From Bacteroidota bacterium (lineage in GTDB: Bacteria > Bacteroidota > Bacteroidia > B-17B0 > Aurantibacillaceae), in assembly GCA_963169355.1 (NCBI GenBank), contig CAUJCR010000061.1:37381-101380 (forward strand): a DNA stretch of 64,000 nt. The letters run 5' to 3'. Of the stretch, positions 1 through 8,864 are shown one piece after another. The notes beneath the pieces are model-generated. The model saw only the letters and a list, made by a program, of their open reading frames with translations. It was not told the DNA's origin and did not search any database. Every line of letters begins with the position of its first letter. Position 1 is the stretch's first letter. The translations under genes were made by a program, and so were the position numbers.

Positions 1-3000
1 TCTAGCTGTATCTGTACAGCCATATCCATCACTTACAATTTGCGTTACAACAAACACACCATTATCAAAATAAACAGTTGAAGGGTTTTGTAAATTTGAG
101 CCAGTACCATCACCAAAATTATAAGACCAGTTACTTGCATAGCTCGATGTATCAACAAATGATACGGTTGTTCCTACATTTGCACCAGATGTCATAGAGT
201 AGGCAAATCCAGCTATAGGACGAGGTAATAAGTTAATCTGTTTCACAATAGTATCTTTACAATTATGATTGGTTGTAGCAATTAAAGTGATATTGTATAA
301 ACCGGAGCCTGGATATAACTGAGTAGGATTATGTAAATTACTTACTCCAGGTCCTCCAAAATCCCAGAACCATTGATTTACCATCTCAGGGGAATTTACG
401 GTTGAGCTATCAGAGAAATATAAACTCAAATCGGTTCCGTTACATATTTTCGTAATACCAAAATTAGCATTCGGTAAAGGATAAACAGTTGGAGATTGCC
501 TAATTGTATCAGAACAACCGTAAGTATTTTTAACTACTAATTGAACCGTAAACGAACCAGAAGATGGGAAAATGTGAGTAGTAGTTGCATTTGTATCTAC
601 TGGGCTACCATCGCCAAAATTCCATTCCCAATCTGTAATTGAGCCTGCTGCAGGCAATGAAAAGTCTGTAAATGATGTTGCTAAATTTAAACACACGTTA
701 TTGAAATTAAAATTAGCAAATGGTTCTGGCATATAATTCACCCTTACTATGTCACTCACCGCATTACAATTACCATTATTGCTTGATGTTAATGTTAGAT
801 TCACAAATCCTGCACCAATCTCAGATGCTGTAGGCACATAGGTAGCCGTAAGTGCTGTATTACTAGGTAAGAAGGTACCGCTTCCTCCACTCCAAATACC
901 TGTTGTAGTAGGACCAGTAACAGTACCAGATAAAATAGATAATGGATTGTTTTTACATGAGTACACATCAATACCCGCATTAGTAACAGGTGCATTTATA
1001 AACGAAACCACTACGGTATCTTTTGTTTGAGCACAAGTTCCATTATTAGTTGATGACAATACTAAGGTTACTGAACCTGCAGCCAACTCAGCTGATGTAG
1101 GTGTATAAGTTGCAGTTAAAATTGTACTACCAGGGTTATAACTTCCTAAACCACCTGTCCAAATCCCTGTTGTAGTTGGTCCTGTTACTACACCCGATAA
1201 TCCAAATGCAGGATTATTTTTACAAGATGTAATATCACTTCCTGCAGATACAACTGGTGCATTAGTAAAGAAAACTACCATACTATCAACCACTGCATTA
1301 CAATTTCCATTATTTGTTGACGTTAAAGTTAAAGTAACCGAACCAGCTGCCAATTCAGATGCTGTTGGGGTGTAAGTTGTGGTAAGTGCTGTATTAGATG
1401 GGTTATATGTTCCAGCACCTCCACTCCAAATACCTGTACTAGTTGTTCCTGTAATTACACCAGCAATAATCGGCATAGCGTTATTTTGACACGCATACAT
1501 ATCTACTCCAGCATTTACTATTGGCGCATTATTAAAGAACATTTGCATATAATCACTTACAGCAACACAGCCTCCATTGTTGGTTGAAGTTAAAACTAAG
1601 TTAACATAACCTGCCGATAACTCTGAAGCACTTGGCTGATAACTTGCGTTTAATGTTGTGTTATTTGGTGTAAAAGTACCAGTACCACCACTCCAAACAC
1701 CAGTTGTAGTAGCACCAGAAACTGTTCCTGTTAATATTGTAGAAGCATTATTTTTACATGCATACACATCCGTTCCTGCATTTACAGAAGGTGGCAAAGT
1801 GAAATTAATGACCACATCGTCTGTAACTTGATTACAACTTCCATTATTAGATGAAGTTAATGTTAAGGTAACCGAACCAGCTGCCAACTCTGTAGAATTA
1901 GGCGTGTAAGTTGCATTTAGAACTGAGTTACTAGGATTATAACTTCCTGCGCCTCCGCTCCATACTCCTGTAGTTGTAATACCTGTAACAGAACCTGTTA
2001 AAGCTGTTGAAGCATTGTTTTTACATGATGATAAATCCATTCCTGCGTTAACAATTGGTGCATTAATAAAGCTAATAACCATAGCATCATTTACAGCGTT
2101 ACAATTAGCATTATTAGTAGAGGTTAAAGTAAGGGTTAAACTTCCAGCAGCAATCTCGGCTGGAGTTGGAGTATAAGTAGGGTTAAGAGCAGCCGAACTT
2201 GGCGTGAACGTACCAGTACCTCCACTCCAAATTCCAGTTGTAGTAGTGCCCGATACAACACCTGATAATACAGTATTGATATTATTTTTACAAACTGACA
2301 AATCCGCACCTGCATTTACATAAGGAGGATTTGTAAAATAGATGGTAACATTACTACTTACCGCATTACAATTTCCATTCCCAGTAGAAGTTAAATTTAA
2401 AATCACAGAACCATTAGCTAATTCGGTTGCAGAAGGTTGATAGTTTGCATTAATTGTAGTGTTATTAGGTGTAAAAGTACCAGTTCCACCACTCCATATA
2501 CCTGTTGTGGTAGCACCAGAAATGGTTCCTGTTAAGGCTGATGTACTATTGTTTTTACATACATACATAGCTGAACCAGTATTAACTACTGGAGGTGCCG
2601 TAAAATTAATCACAACATCATCTGTTACTTGATTACAATTACCATTATTTGAAGATGCTAACGTCAAGGTTACTGACCCTGCTGTAAGTTCTGAGGCACT
2701 TGGTGTATATGTAGCGTTTAAAACTGAGTTACTTGGATTAAAGCTTCCTGTTCCGCCACTCCATACACCTGTAGTTGTAGTACCTGTAACAACACCATTT
2801 AAAGGCGTTGCGGCATTGTTTTTACAAATCGAAAGATTAGAGCCAGCATTTACAACTGGTGGATTTGTAAAGTTAATCTGCATAACATCTGTTACTGCAT
2901 TACAATTAGAATTATTAGTTGATGTTAAGGTTAATGTAATTAAACCTGATGCAATCTCAGCTGGTGTTGGTGTATAGGTTGGGTTTAATACCGAATTACT

Positions 3001-5514
3001 AGGTGTAAAGGTTCCCGTACCACCACTCCAGATTCCAGTAGTTGTTGTTCCAGATACAACTCCAGACAGTACAGTATTGACATTATTTTTACAAACACTT
3101 AAATCTGATCCTGCATTTACATAAGGTGGATTAGTGAATGAAATATTAATATTGCTACTTACCGCATTACAATTACCATTGGCAGTAGAGGTTAAAATTA
3201 AATTTACAGAACCACCCGAAATTTCAGCTGGTGTCGGTGTATAGGTTACAGTTAAAGCAGAGTTGCTTGGTGAGAAAGTTCCTAAACCTCCACTCCAAAC
3301 GCCCGTTGAAGTAGCACCACTTACTGTTCCATTTAACACGGTAAGCATATTGTTCTTACAAACCGATTTATTTGGACCTGCATTTACCATTGGAGGTGCA
3401 GTAAATACAATAGTTACACTATCTTGAGCAGGATTACAATTTCCATTACTAGTTGAACTTAAATAAAGTTTAATAGTTCCAGCAGAGATGTCCGCTGCAC
3501 TAGGAATGTACCCCGTACTTAACTGAATATTACTCGGATTAAAATTCCCTGTTCCACTTGTTGTCCATTTACCTGTTGTGGTAATACCTGTAACTGTACC
3601 ACTCACTGCAACTGATGGGTTATTTGCACACACAGAAATAGTGGTAGCAGCAATATTTACTGAAGGCGGAGGTGTAAAAGAAACAAGAATAGAATCTTTA
3701 GAAGCAGAACAAATGCCATTAGCTGTTGATGCTAATATAAGTTTCACACTACCAGATGAGATATCCGCTGCACTAGGTACGTATGTTGCATTTAATGTAG
3801 TATTTGATGGTGTAAAAGAGCCTGTTCCTGCACTTGTCCATATACCAGTTGATGAACCGCCTGTTACACTTCCGTTTAATAAAGTATTCGCATTGTTTGC
3901 ACAAACTAATTGATCAACCGAAGCATTCACAAGAGGTGATGGTTTTACACTAAGGAATAATGTATCTTTTAATTGTGGGCATTGTCCTGTTGAAGTTAAA
4001 ACAATTCTCACTGGCTTCACCGTAGTATCTAATTGACTAGGTACATACGTATTTGTAAGTGCTGAAGCGCCTGCGGCAAATGAACCATAACCATTTGTTG
4101 ACCAAGTACCCGTTACATTACCCCCACCTACTTGTCCGTTTAAAACTAGATTTCCATTAGCGCAAATTGTAAAATTACTTCCTGCATTTATTGATGGATA
4201 AGATACAAATTCTGAAGTGTAAGCATACGCACTTCCTTTAGAAGATGTACCATTTAAAATACCTAAACCGTAAACGTCGCCACTATTAGTAATTACATTA
4301 TGTGATCCCACTGGAACAGTTGCTGTACTATATAAAATTCTAGCAGCTTTAACAGACCCAGAAGTACCTGGCACCACAGTAAAGGCAGAGGCAGGAACTA
4401 ATGAAGCATTTCCATTTAATGCAAAGTTACCTTCATATCCTGTACGTGTAAATAAATTGACATATAATGAATCTGATGAAGCTCTAGTAAATGCAGTAGA
4501 AAAAGTACCAGCGCAATATAAAGGTGGTAATTGAGCTCCACTCAAACGACAGCCGTAGCCCGACACATGGAATAAATATACAGGTTTATCCGTTTTTATA
4601 TAGGTAATATTTTGTGCAGCAGTATAAGTATAATTCTCACCATAATTCATCACTTTAGTAGTAACGGTACCATCATCAACCGTTAACTGCGTATTATTTT
4701 GAGTGGCTAATACAAATATTTTTTCCGAACTCGCTTTCCCTCTTACTACGACATAATCTGTACCTGCATAATCTGAAGATGTTATTTGATCTGTAACTGA
4801 ACTTAAACATCCTAACTCATTTAACCCACTAGATTGAATTGTAATGGCTAAAGGCTTGTTGGATGAGATGATAGAACCTGCTAAACTTGTAGTAGCCGAA
4901 CGCGCCGTATCTTGGCAAGAAAATGTTTCACCTCTTTGAAGTAACACAGTAAATGTGGCATTAGCAGCATGTCCTATTATAGCTGTTCTAGGAGTAATTA
5001 ATACAGTTGTGTTATTTTCTGAAGCTACAATATCAAATGATGAAAAAGATTTAGGTGAAGTAGCAGGGGCTTGATTCCAAAACTCTTGCATAGGCACATA
5101 AAAATCCATTCCTAAGGCTTTAGAACCTTTTAAGCTCAAGAACTCTCTGTTTGCAGCAGCTCTGATAGAGTACAAAACCGAAATTTTTTGAGAAGAAGAA
5201 ATGTGTAATCCTCTGTTTAATACAGCATTTGGTGTATTATTTTCAATTGAAGCAATAAAAGGTGTTAAATTAATAGAATCAATAGAATTAGCAGGAATAT
5301 TAAGATTTACAGGCACAAAAGAACCATTTGCTGGCTGACTAATATTAACATTTGCCGCTTGAGCATAGGTGTTAAAATATAGATAAATAGGTCTATCTCC
5401 TAAGCCCTGAGAAATATCAGGAGCTACAAACCAAAAACTTGTATCTATTTGAGCGTGAACATTTAAGATAAATGTTAGAGGCAACAACAACAGAATAATT
5501 TTCTTCTTAAACAT
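1..5514 (-). CDS. Giant secreted multi-domain adhesin-like protein, 3' end outside window
   Basis: The frame is open from an ATG at 5514 to base 1, 1838 codons without a stop, so the C-terminus is missing. Residues 1-22 form a signal peptide ending AQ. Residues about 25-435 resemble the IgGFc-binding N-terminal domain found in large Bacteroidota surface proteins, with phrases such as FHVSGYGCRLSGAQLPPLY. Residues about 437-1595 are thirteen modules of about 89 residues, each with two cysteines (near CKNN and NNGNC) and a WSGGxGTF core. The rest contains PKD-like units with WxFGDG and WDFGGPG motifs. In Bacteroidota such proteins are usually secreted by the type IX system through a C-terminal signal, which would lie outside the window. 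Adhesion is inferred from architecture only; the ligand is unknown. A possible -7 element (TAGATTTG) lies at 5558-5565 on the minus strand. Confidence 0.9.
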   Translation of the reverse strand, partial: MFKKKIILLLLPLTFILNVHAQIDTSFWFVAPDISQGLGDRPIYLYFNTYAQAANVNISQPANGSFVPVNLNIPANSIDSINLTPFIASIENNTPNAVLNRGLHISSSQKISVLYSIRAAANREFLSLKGSKALGMDFYVPMQEFWNQAPATSPKSFSSFDIVASENNTTVLITPRTAIIGHAANATFTVLLQRGETFSCQDTARSATTSLAGSIISSNKPLAITIQSSGLNELGCLSSVTDQITSSDYAGTDYVVVRGKASSEKIFVLATQNNTQLTVDDGTVTTKVMNYGENYTYTAAQNITYIKTDKPVYLFHVSGYGCRLSGAQLPPLYCAGTFSTAFTRASSDSLYVNLFTRTGYEGNFALNGNASLVPASAFTVVPGTSGSVKAARILYSTATVPVGSHNVITNSGDVYGLGILNGTSSKGSAYAYTSEFVSYPSINAGSNFTICANGNLVLNGQVGGGNVTGTWSTNGYGSFAAGASALTNTYVPSQLDTTVKPVRIVLTSTGQCPQLKDTLFLSVKPSPLVNASVDQLVCANNANTLLNGSVTGGSSTGIWTSAGTGSFTPSNTTLNATYVPSAADISSGSVKLILASTANGICSASKDSILVSFTPPPSVNIAATTISVCANNPSVAVSGTVTGITTTGKWTTSGTGNFNPSNIQLSTGYIPSAADISAGTIKLYLSSTSNGNCNPAQDSVTIVFTAPPMVNAGPNKSVCKNNMLTVLNGTVSGATSTGVWSGGLGTFSPSNSALTVTYTPTPAEISGGSVNLILTSTANGNCNAVSSNINISFTNPPYVNAGSDLSVCKNNVNTVLSGVVSGTTTTGIWSGGTGTFTPSNSVLNPTYTPTPAEIASGLITLTLTSTNNSNCNAVTDVMQINFTNPPVVNAGSNLSICKNNAATPLNGVVTGTTTTGVWSGGTGSFNPSNSVLNATYTPSASELTAGSVTLTLASSNNGNCNQVTDDVVINFTAPPVVNTGSAMYVCKNNSTSALTGTISGATTTGIWSGGTGTFTPNNTTINANYQPSATELANGSVILNLTSTGNGNCNAVSSNVTIYFTNPPYVNAGADLSVCKNNINTVLSGVVSGTTTTGIWSGGTGTFTPSSAALNPTYTPTPAEIAAGSLTLTLTSTNNANCNAVNDAMVISFINAPIVNAGMDLSSCKNNASTALTGSVTGITTTGVWSGGAGSYNPSNSVLNATYTPNSTELAAGSVTLTLTSSNNGSCNQVTDDVVINFTLPPSVNAGTDVYACKNNASTILTGTVSGATTTGVWSGGTGTFTPNNTTLNASYQPSASELSAGYVNLVLTSTNNGGCVAVSDYMQMFFNNAPIVNAGVDMYACQNNAMPIIAGVITGTTSTGIWSGGAGTYNPSNTALTTTYTPTASELAAGSVTLTLTSTNNGNCNAVVDSMVVFFTNAPVVSAGSDITSCKNNPAFGLSGVVTGPTTTGIWTGGLGSYNPGSTILTATYTPTSAELAAGSVTLVLSSTNNGTCAQTKDTVVVSFINAPVTNAGIDVYSCKNNPLSILSGTVTGPTTTGIWSGGSGTFLPSNTALTATYVPTASEIGAGFVNLTLTSSNNGNCNAVSDIVRVNYMPEPFANFNFNNVCLNLATSFTDFSLPAAGSITDWEWNFGDGSPVDTNATTTHIFPSSGSFTVQLVVKNTYGCSDTIRQSPTVYPLPNANFGITKICNGTDLSLYFSDSSTVNSPEMVNQWFWDFGGPGVSNLHNPTQLYPGSGLYNITLIATTNHNCKDTIVKQINLLPRPIAGFAYSMTSGANVGTTVSFVDTSSYASNWSYNFGDGTGSNLQNPSTVYFDNGVFVVTQIVSDGYGCTDTAR
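730..4200 (-). repeat. Thirteen tandem 89-residue modules inside the giant secreted protein
   Basis: The codon in the conserved NNGxC motif recurs at 772, 1039, 1306, 1573, 1840, 2107, 2374, 2641, 2908, 3175 and 3442, exactly 267 bases apart each time. The next copy follows after 273 bases (3715), and a more diverged one lies near 3980. Each module encodes a beta-rich unit with two cysteines that could form a disulfide. The lack of any indel over eleven copies points to expansion by in-frame unequal crossing-over or strong length constraint. Confidence 0.9.
1573..3174 (-). repeat. 801-bp higher-order repeat (three modules per unit), two copies
   Basis: Modules at 1573, 1840 and 2107 each resemble the module three places further on (2374, 2641, 2908) more than their direct neighbours. 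Examples are the shared ACATC-TCTGT-ACTTGATTACAA stretch at about 1814 and 2615 and the shared TATTATTTTTACAAAC stretch near 2280 and 3080. The offset is 801 bases, or 267 residues. This suggests a three-module block was duplicated as a unit. Confidence 0.7.
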
Positions 5515-5675
5515 AATTATATAACAAATGGTAAAATATTTTAAAATTGATAAAAGTCAAATCTAGTTCGACAAATGTCATGATTTTGTAGAGTATAAAA
5601 AAGCATATTGTTAATTTTTTTAACAAAAACATGTGTTTTTAACAAATATCATACCATAAATTTTTTAAAGGAAAC

Positions 5676-5706
5676 TTGCAAAACAAAAATAGTTTCCATA
5701 GTTTTG
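5676..5706 (+). promoter_or_regulatory. Bacteroidota-type promoter for the TetR/efflux operon
   Basis: TTG at 5676-5678 is followed, after 20 bases, by TAGTTTTG at 5699-5706, a full match to the TAnnTTTG -7 consensus. The ATG of the TetR gene starts 10 bases after the -7 element, so the transcript would have only a few untranslated bases or be leaderless. Confidence 0.65.
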
Positions 5707-5716
5707 TCTCCGAAAA

Positions 5717-6331
5717 ATGGAACCACAAGAAAAAATACTAAAATCAGCTTTAGAACTTTTTTTTAAGAATGGCATTAAGCGAGTAACGATGGACGACATA
5801 GCCAAAGAGTTAGGCATGTCGAAAAAAACAATTTATCAATATTACGATGATAAAAACAAAATAGTAAACCAGCTATGCCAATTAGAAGTAACACGACACG
5901 AACATCGATTTAATGAGATTTTTCAAACTTCAGAGAATCCAATTCATGAGATTATGCTTATTTCAGAAAGTTTGAAACAAATGATGCAAAATGTAAATCC
6001 AATTTTCTTTATGGATTTACAAAAATATCATACCTCATCTTTTGAGTTTATTCAAACCTTTAAGAGAGATTGTGCCTACAAGGATATTTATAGAAATATA
6101 CAACAAGGAATTAATGATGGATTATATAGAGCTGAACTTGATCCTCATTTTGTAACTACATACCGCCTTGCACAAATTGACAATTTAATGTTTGGTAATA
6201 TCTTTTCATTTGAAAAAATAAGCTTTTCAAGAGCGCATGAGCTTTTATTAGACTTATTTATTCATAGTATTTGTACTGAAAAAGGACTTCAATTAGTAGA
6301 ACAATATAAAAACAATATAGAACAAGAATAA
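5717..6331 (+). CDS. TetR/AcrR family transcriptional regulator
   Basis: A 204-residue protein, the usual size for TetR regulators. Residues 5-52 form the N-terminal helix-turn-helix: helix 1 ILKSALELFFKNG, then TMDDIAKELGMSKKTIYQYY as the recognition region. The C-terminal ligand-binding half is helical and not diagnostic for an inducer. It is the first gene of a run with TolC, adaptor and RND pump genes (11 bases to the next start), so it most likely autoregulates the operon and controls the pump as a local repressor. The promoter lies directly upstream and leaves almost no leader, so an operator would overlap the promoter. Confidence 0.93.
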   Translation: MEPQEKILKSALELFFKNGIKRVTMDDIAKELGMSKKTIYQYYDDKNKIVNQLCQLEVTRHEHRFNEIFQTSENPIHEIMLISESLKQMMQNVNPIFFMDLQKYHTSSFEFIQTFKRDCAYKDIYRNIQQGINDGLYRAELDPHFVTTYRLAQIDNLMFGNIFSFEKISFSRAHELLLDLFIHSICTEKGLQLVEQYKNNIEQE

Positions 6332-6342
6332 TCTATCACTTT

Positions 6343-7689
6343 ATGATAAAAAACAGCAAACACGCTATATTACTTGCATTATCAATGCTTGCGTGTCAAT
6401 TAAAATCACAAAATGCCAACTCAAATAGTTTTAGTTTGCAACAGGCAATTGATTATGCCTACAAAAACAGTCCTAATTATTTAAATGCCGAAAATGATGT
6501 GCTTATGGCAAAATATAAGCGCAAAGAAGTATTAGGAATGGCAATGCCACAAATTACCACGAGTGTGGATATGAAAAACTTTTTGGAGATTCCTACTTCA
6601 CTTATCCCAGGCGAAATATTTGGTGCGCCTCCTGGCACATTTATCCCTGTGAAATTTGGAACAAAATTTCAAGCAAGTGGAACTGCCCAAGCCTCTTTAT
6701 TAGTTTTTAGTGCTGATTACTTAGTTAGCCTAAAAGCAACAAAAGAAATGATTACCTTAATGAACATAAATGTAACTCGCAGTAAAACCGAAACAGTTAC
6801 ACAAGTTTCAAAAGCATATTATGGAGTATTAGTAAACAAAGAAAGAATTAAACTATTAGATGCTAATGTTACCAAACTTGAGAAAATATTGAACGACACT
6901 AAAGCAATTAATAAACAAGGATTTGTAGAGCAAATAGACGTTGATAGACTAGAAGTGGCCTTTAATAATCTTGTAACCGAAAAACAAAAAACAGAACGGT
7001 TAATTTCATTAAGTGAAAACATTCTGAAATTTCAAATGGGATATACTGGTCAAGATCATTTAATATTAACGGATTCATTGGCTATTTCGGAGAACCCAGA
7101 AAACATTAGTGCTGAAAAAGTGGATTTTACCAAACGAATAGAATATCAAATTCTAGAATCACAACAAAAACTAAACTCCATAAATATTAAAAGATTAAAA
7201 TTTGGTTATATGCCTAGTTTAGTAGCTTATGGTAGCTTAGGATACGCAGGTATGAGAAATGACCTAGATTATTTCTCTCGCCAACATAATTGGTTTCCTA
7301 CTTCCATTATCGGTGCAACCTTATCATTCAATGTGTTTGATGGGCTACAACGCCATTATAAAATACAACAAGCCAAAATGGATTTTAAAAAAGGAGAAAA
7401 CGCTATCAAGAACTTACAACTAGGTATTGAGTTAGAAACCGCATCGGCAGTAGTAAATTACAACAACGCTATATCATCACTTCAAATACAAAAACGTAAT
7501 ATGCAGTTGGCCGAGAATGTTTTAAATGTAACGCAAAAGAAATACGAACAAGGTGTAGGGCCAAATCAAGAAGTAGTAAATGCACAAACAGCTTACAAAG
7601 AAGCGCAAACTAATTATTTTAATGCTGTTTACGATATGCTCATCTATAAGATAGATTATCTAAAAGCAACTGGATCATTAATCAAATAA
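6343..7689 (+). CDS. TolC family outer membrane efflux protein
   Basis: 448 residues with an N-terminal signal peptide (about 1-22) and two long helical stretches typical of the TolC/OEP fold: LQQAIDYAYKNSPNYLNAEN near the N-terminus and its repeat NYNNAISSLQIQKRNMQLAE with QKKYEQGVGPNQEVVNAQTA in the second half. It should form the trimeric outer-membrane channel of the tripartite pump encoded with the two genes downstream. Spacing is 11 bases from the TetR gene and 32 bases to the adaptor gene, consistent with one transcript. The substrate cannot be read from the sequence. Confidence 0.93.
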   Translation: MIKNSKHAILLALSMLACQLKSQNANSNSFSLQQAIDYAYKNSPNYLNAENDVLMAKYKRKEVLGMAMPQITTSVDMKNFLEIPTSLIPGEIFGAPPGTFIPVKFGTKFQASGTAQASLLVFSADYLVSLKATKEMITLMNINVTRSKTETVTQVSKAYYGVLVNKERIKLLDANVTKLEKILNDTKAINKQGFVEQIDVDRLEVAFNNLVTEKQKTERLISLSENILKFQMGYTGQDHLILTDSLAISENPENISAEKVDFTKRIEYQILESQQKLNSINIKRLKFGYMPSLVAYGSLGYAGMRNDLDYFSRQHNWFPTSIIGATLSFNVFDGLQRHYKIQQAKMDFKKGENAIKNLQLGIELETASAVVNYNNAISSLQIQKRNMQLAENVLNVTQKKYEQGVGPNQEVVNAQTAYKEAQTNYFNAVYDMLIYKIDYLKATGSLIK

Positions 7690-7721
7690 ACTATTAAATC
7701 ATAAAAAAACAACCACATCAT

Positions 7722-8822
7722 ATGAAAAACAAATTTTCAATCATTTTAGTTTCAGCTTTATTAGTAGCTTGCGGATCGCCTGACAAAAAAGCTCAACTTG
7801 AGAAATTAAAAAATCAAAAAGCTGAATTAGAAACAAAAATAAGTGCACTTGAGGAAGAATTAGCTAAGAGTGATACAACTAAACAAAAACTAGTAGATGT
7901 TACTACTTCGCCATTAACCACTCAAACCTTTAAAACTTACATTGAAGTTCAAGGTAGAATTGATGCAGATGAAAACGTAACACTATCAACTGAGATGCCT
8001 GGAACAGTTACAAAAATTAATGTAAAAGTTGGTGATGAGGTAAGCAAAGGTCAAGTATTAGCCGAAACAGATGCTAGAGCCATACAACAACAGATAGTTG
8101 ATTTACAAACTAATTTAGACTTAGCAACTCAAGTATATCAAAAACAAAAAAACTTGTGGGATCAAAAAATTGGCACCGAAATTCAATACTTACAAGCTAA
8201 AAACACCAAAGAAAGTTTAGAACATAAAATTGCAACCATGCAAGAACAAGTGAGAATGAGTAAAATTATTTCTCCAATTAACGGAACAATAGATGCTGTA
8301 AATATAAAAATCGGACAAGCAGTTGCTCCAGGCTTTCCTGCTATTAATGTAATTAATTTTTCTAACCTAAAAATAAAAGCAGACGTGTCTGAAAGTTATG
8401 CCTCAAGAGTTAAAACAGGAGACGAAGTATTAGTTTTATTTCCAGACATCAAAGATACATTAAGCTCAAAGATTAAATATGCTGCAAGAGCTATTAATAA
8501 TTTAACAAGAACCTTTTTAGTAGAAGTATTACTTGACAATAAAAAAGAATACCATCCTAATATGGTAGCTAAATTAAAAATCAACGATTACCAATCTCCT
8601 ACTCCTAAAGTTGTGATTCCTGTAAAATATATTCAAAAAGGAACACACAATCAGTTTGTGATGATAATGGAAAATGGTATTGCAGTGAAAAAAATTATAA
8701 CTATTTCACGTGAATATAATGGTAATGCCGAGATAGCTGAAGGCGTAAAAGAAGGTGATTTATTAATAACCGAAGGTTACGATTTAATTAACGAAGGAGA
8801 CCATGTAAATCCAAGCAAATAG
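7722..8822 (+). CDS. RND efflux periplasmic adaptor lipoprotein (HlyD/AcrA family)
   Basis: 366 residues. The N-terminus has a lipoprotein signal with lipobox LVAC, Cys17 being the predicted acylated residue. A coiled-coil segment (about 25-50) precedes the lipoyl/barrel-sandwich halves: GTVTKINVKVGDEVSKGQVL at about residues 90-109 and its partner SPINGTIDAVNIKIGQAV near 185-203, separated by an alpha-hairpin (about 120-180). The C-terminal beta-barrel and membrane-proximal domains follow. It bridges the inner-membrane RND pump and the TolC channel. Being a lipoprotein is common for adaptors in this phylum. Confidence 0.95.
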   Translation: MKNKFSIILVSALLVACGSPDKKAQLEKLKNQKAELETKISALEEELAKSDTTKQKLVDVTTSPLTTQTFKTYIEVQGRIDADENVTLSTEMPGTVTKINVKVGDEVSKGQVLAETDARAIQQQIVDLQTNLDLATQVYQKQKNLWDQKIGTEIQYLQAKNTKESLEHKIATMQEQVRMSKIISPINGTIDAVNIKIGQAVAPGFPAINVINFSNLKIKADVSESYASRVKTGDEVLVLFPDIKDTLSSKIKYAARAINNLTRTFLVEVLLDNKKEYHPNMVAKLKINDYQSPTPKVVIPVKYIQKGTHNQFVMIMENGIAVKKIITISREYNGNAEIAEGVKEGDLLITEGYDLINEGDHVNPSK

Positions 8823-8864
8823 GACTCTATATTTTAAGTCATTAAACTTTTTAAACGCAACTAT

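Noticed and set aside
3578..3913. Open frame of 111 codons on the plus strand inside the repeat region
   Set aside because: It is the antisense of the giant protein's modules. The minus frame continues without stop through it and shows the conserved module pattern.
730..4200. CRISPR-like regular spacing
   Set aside because: The period is 267 bases, the copies are diverged at synonymous sites and keep an open frame, so this is a protein repeat and not a CRISPR array.
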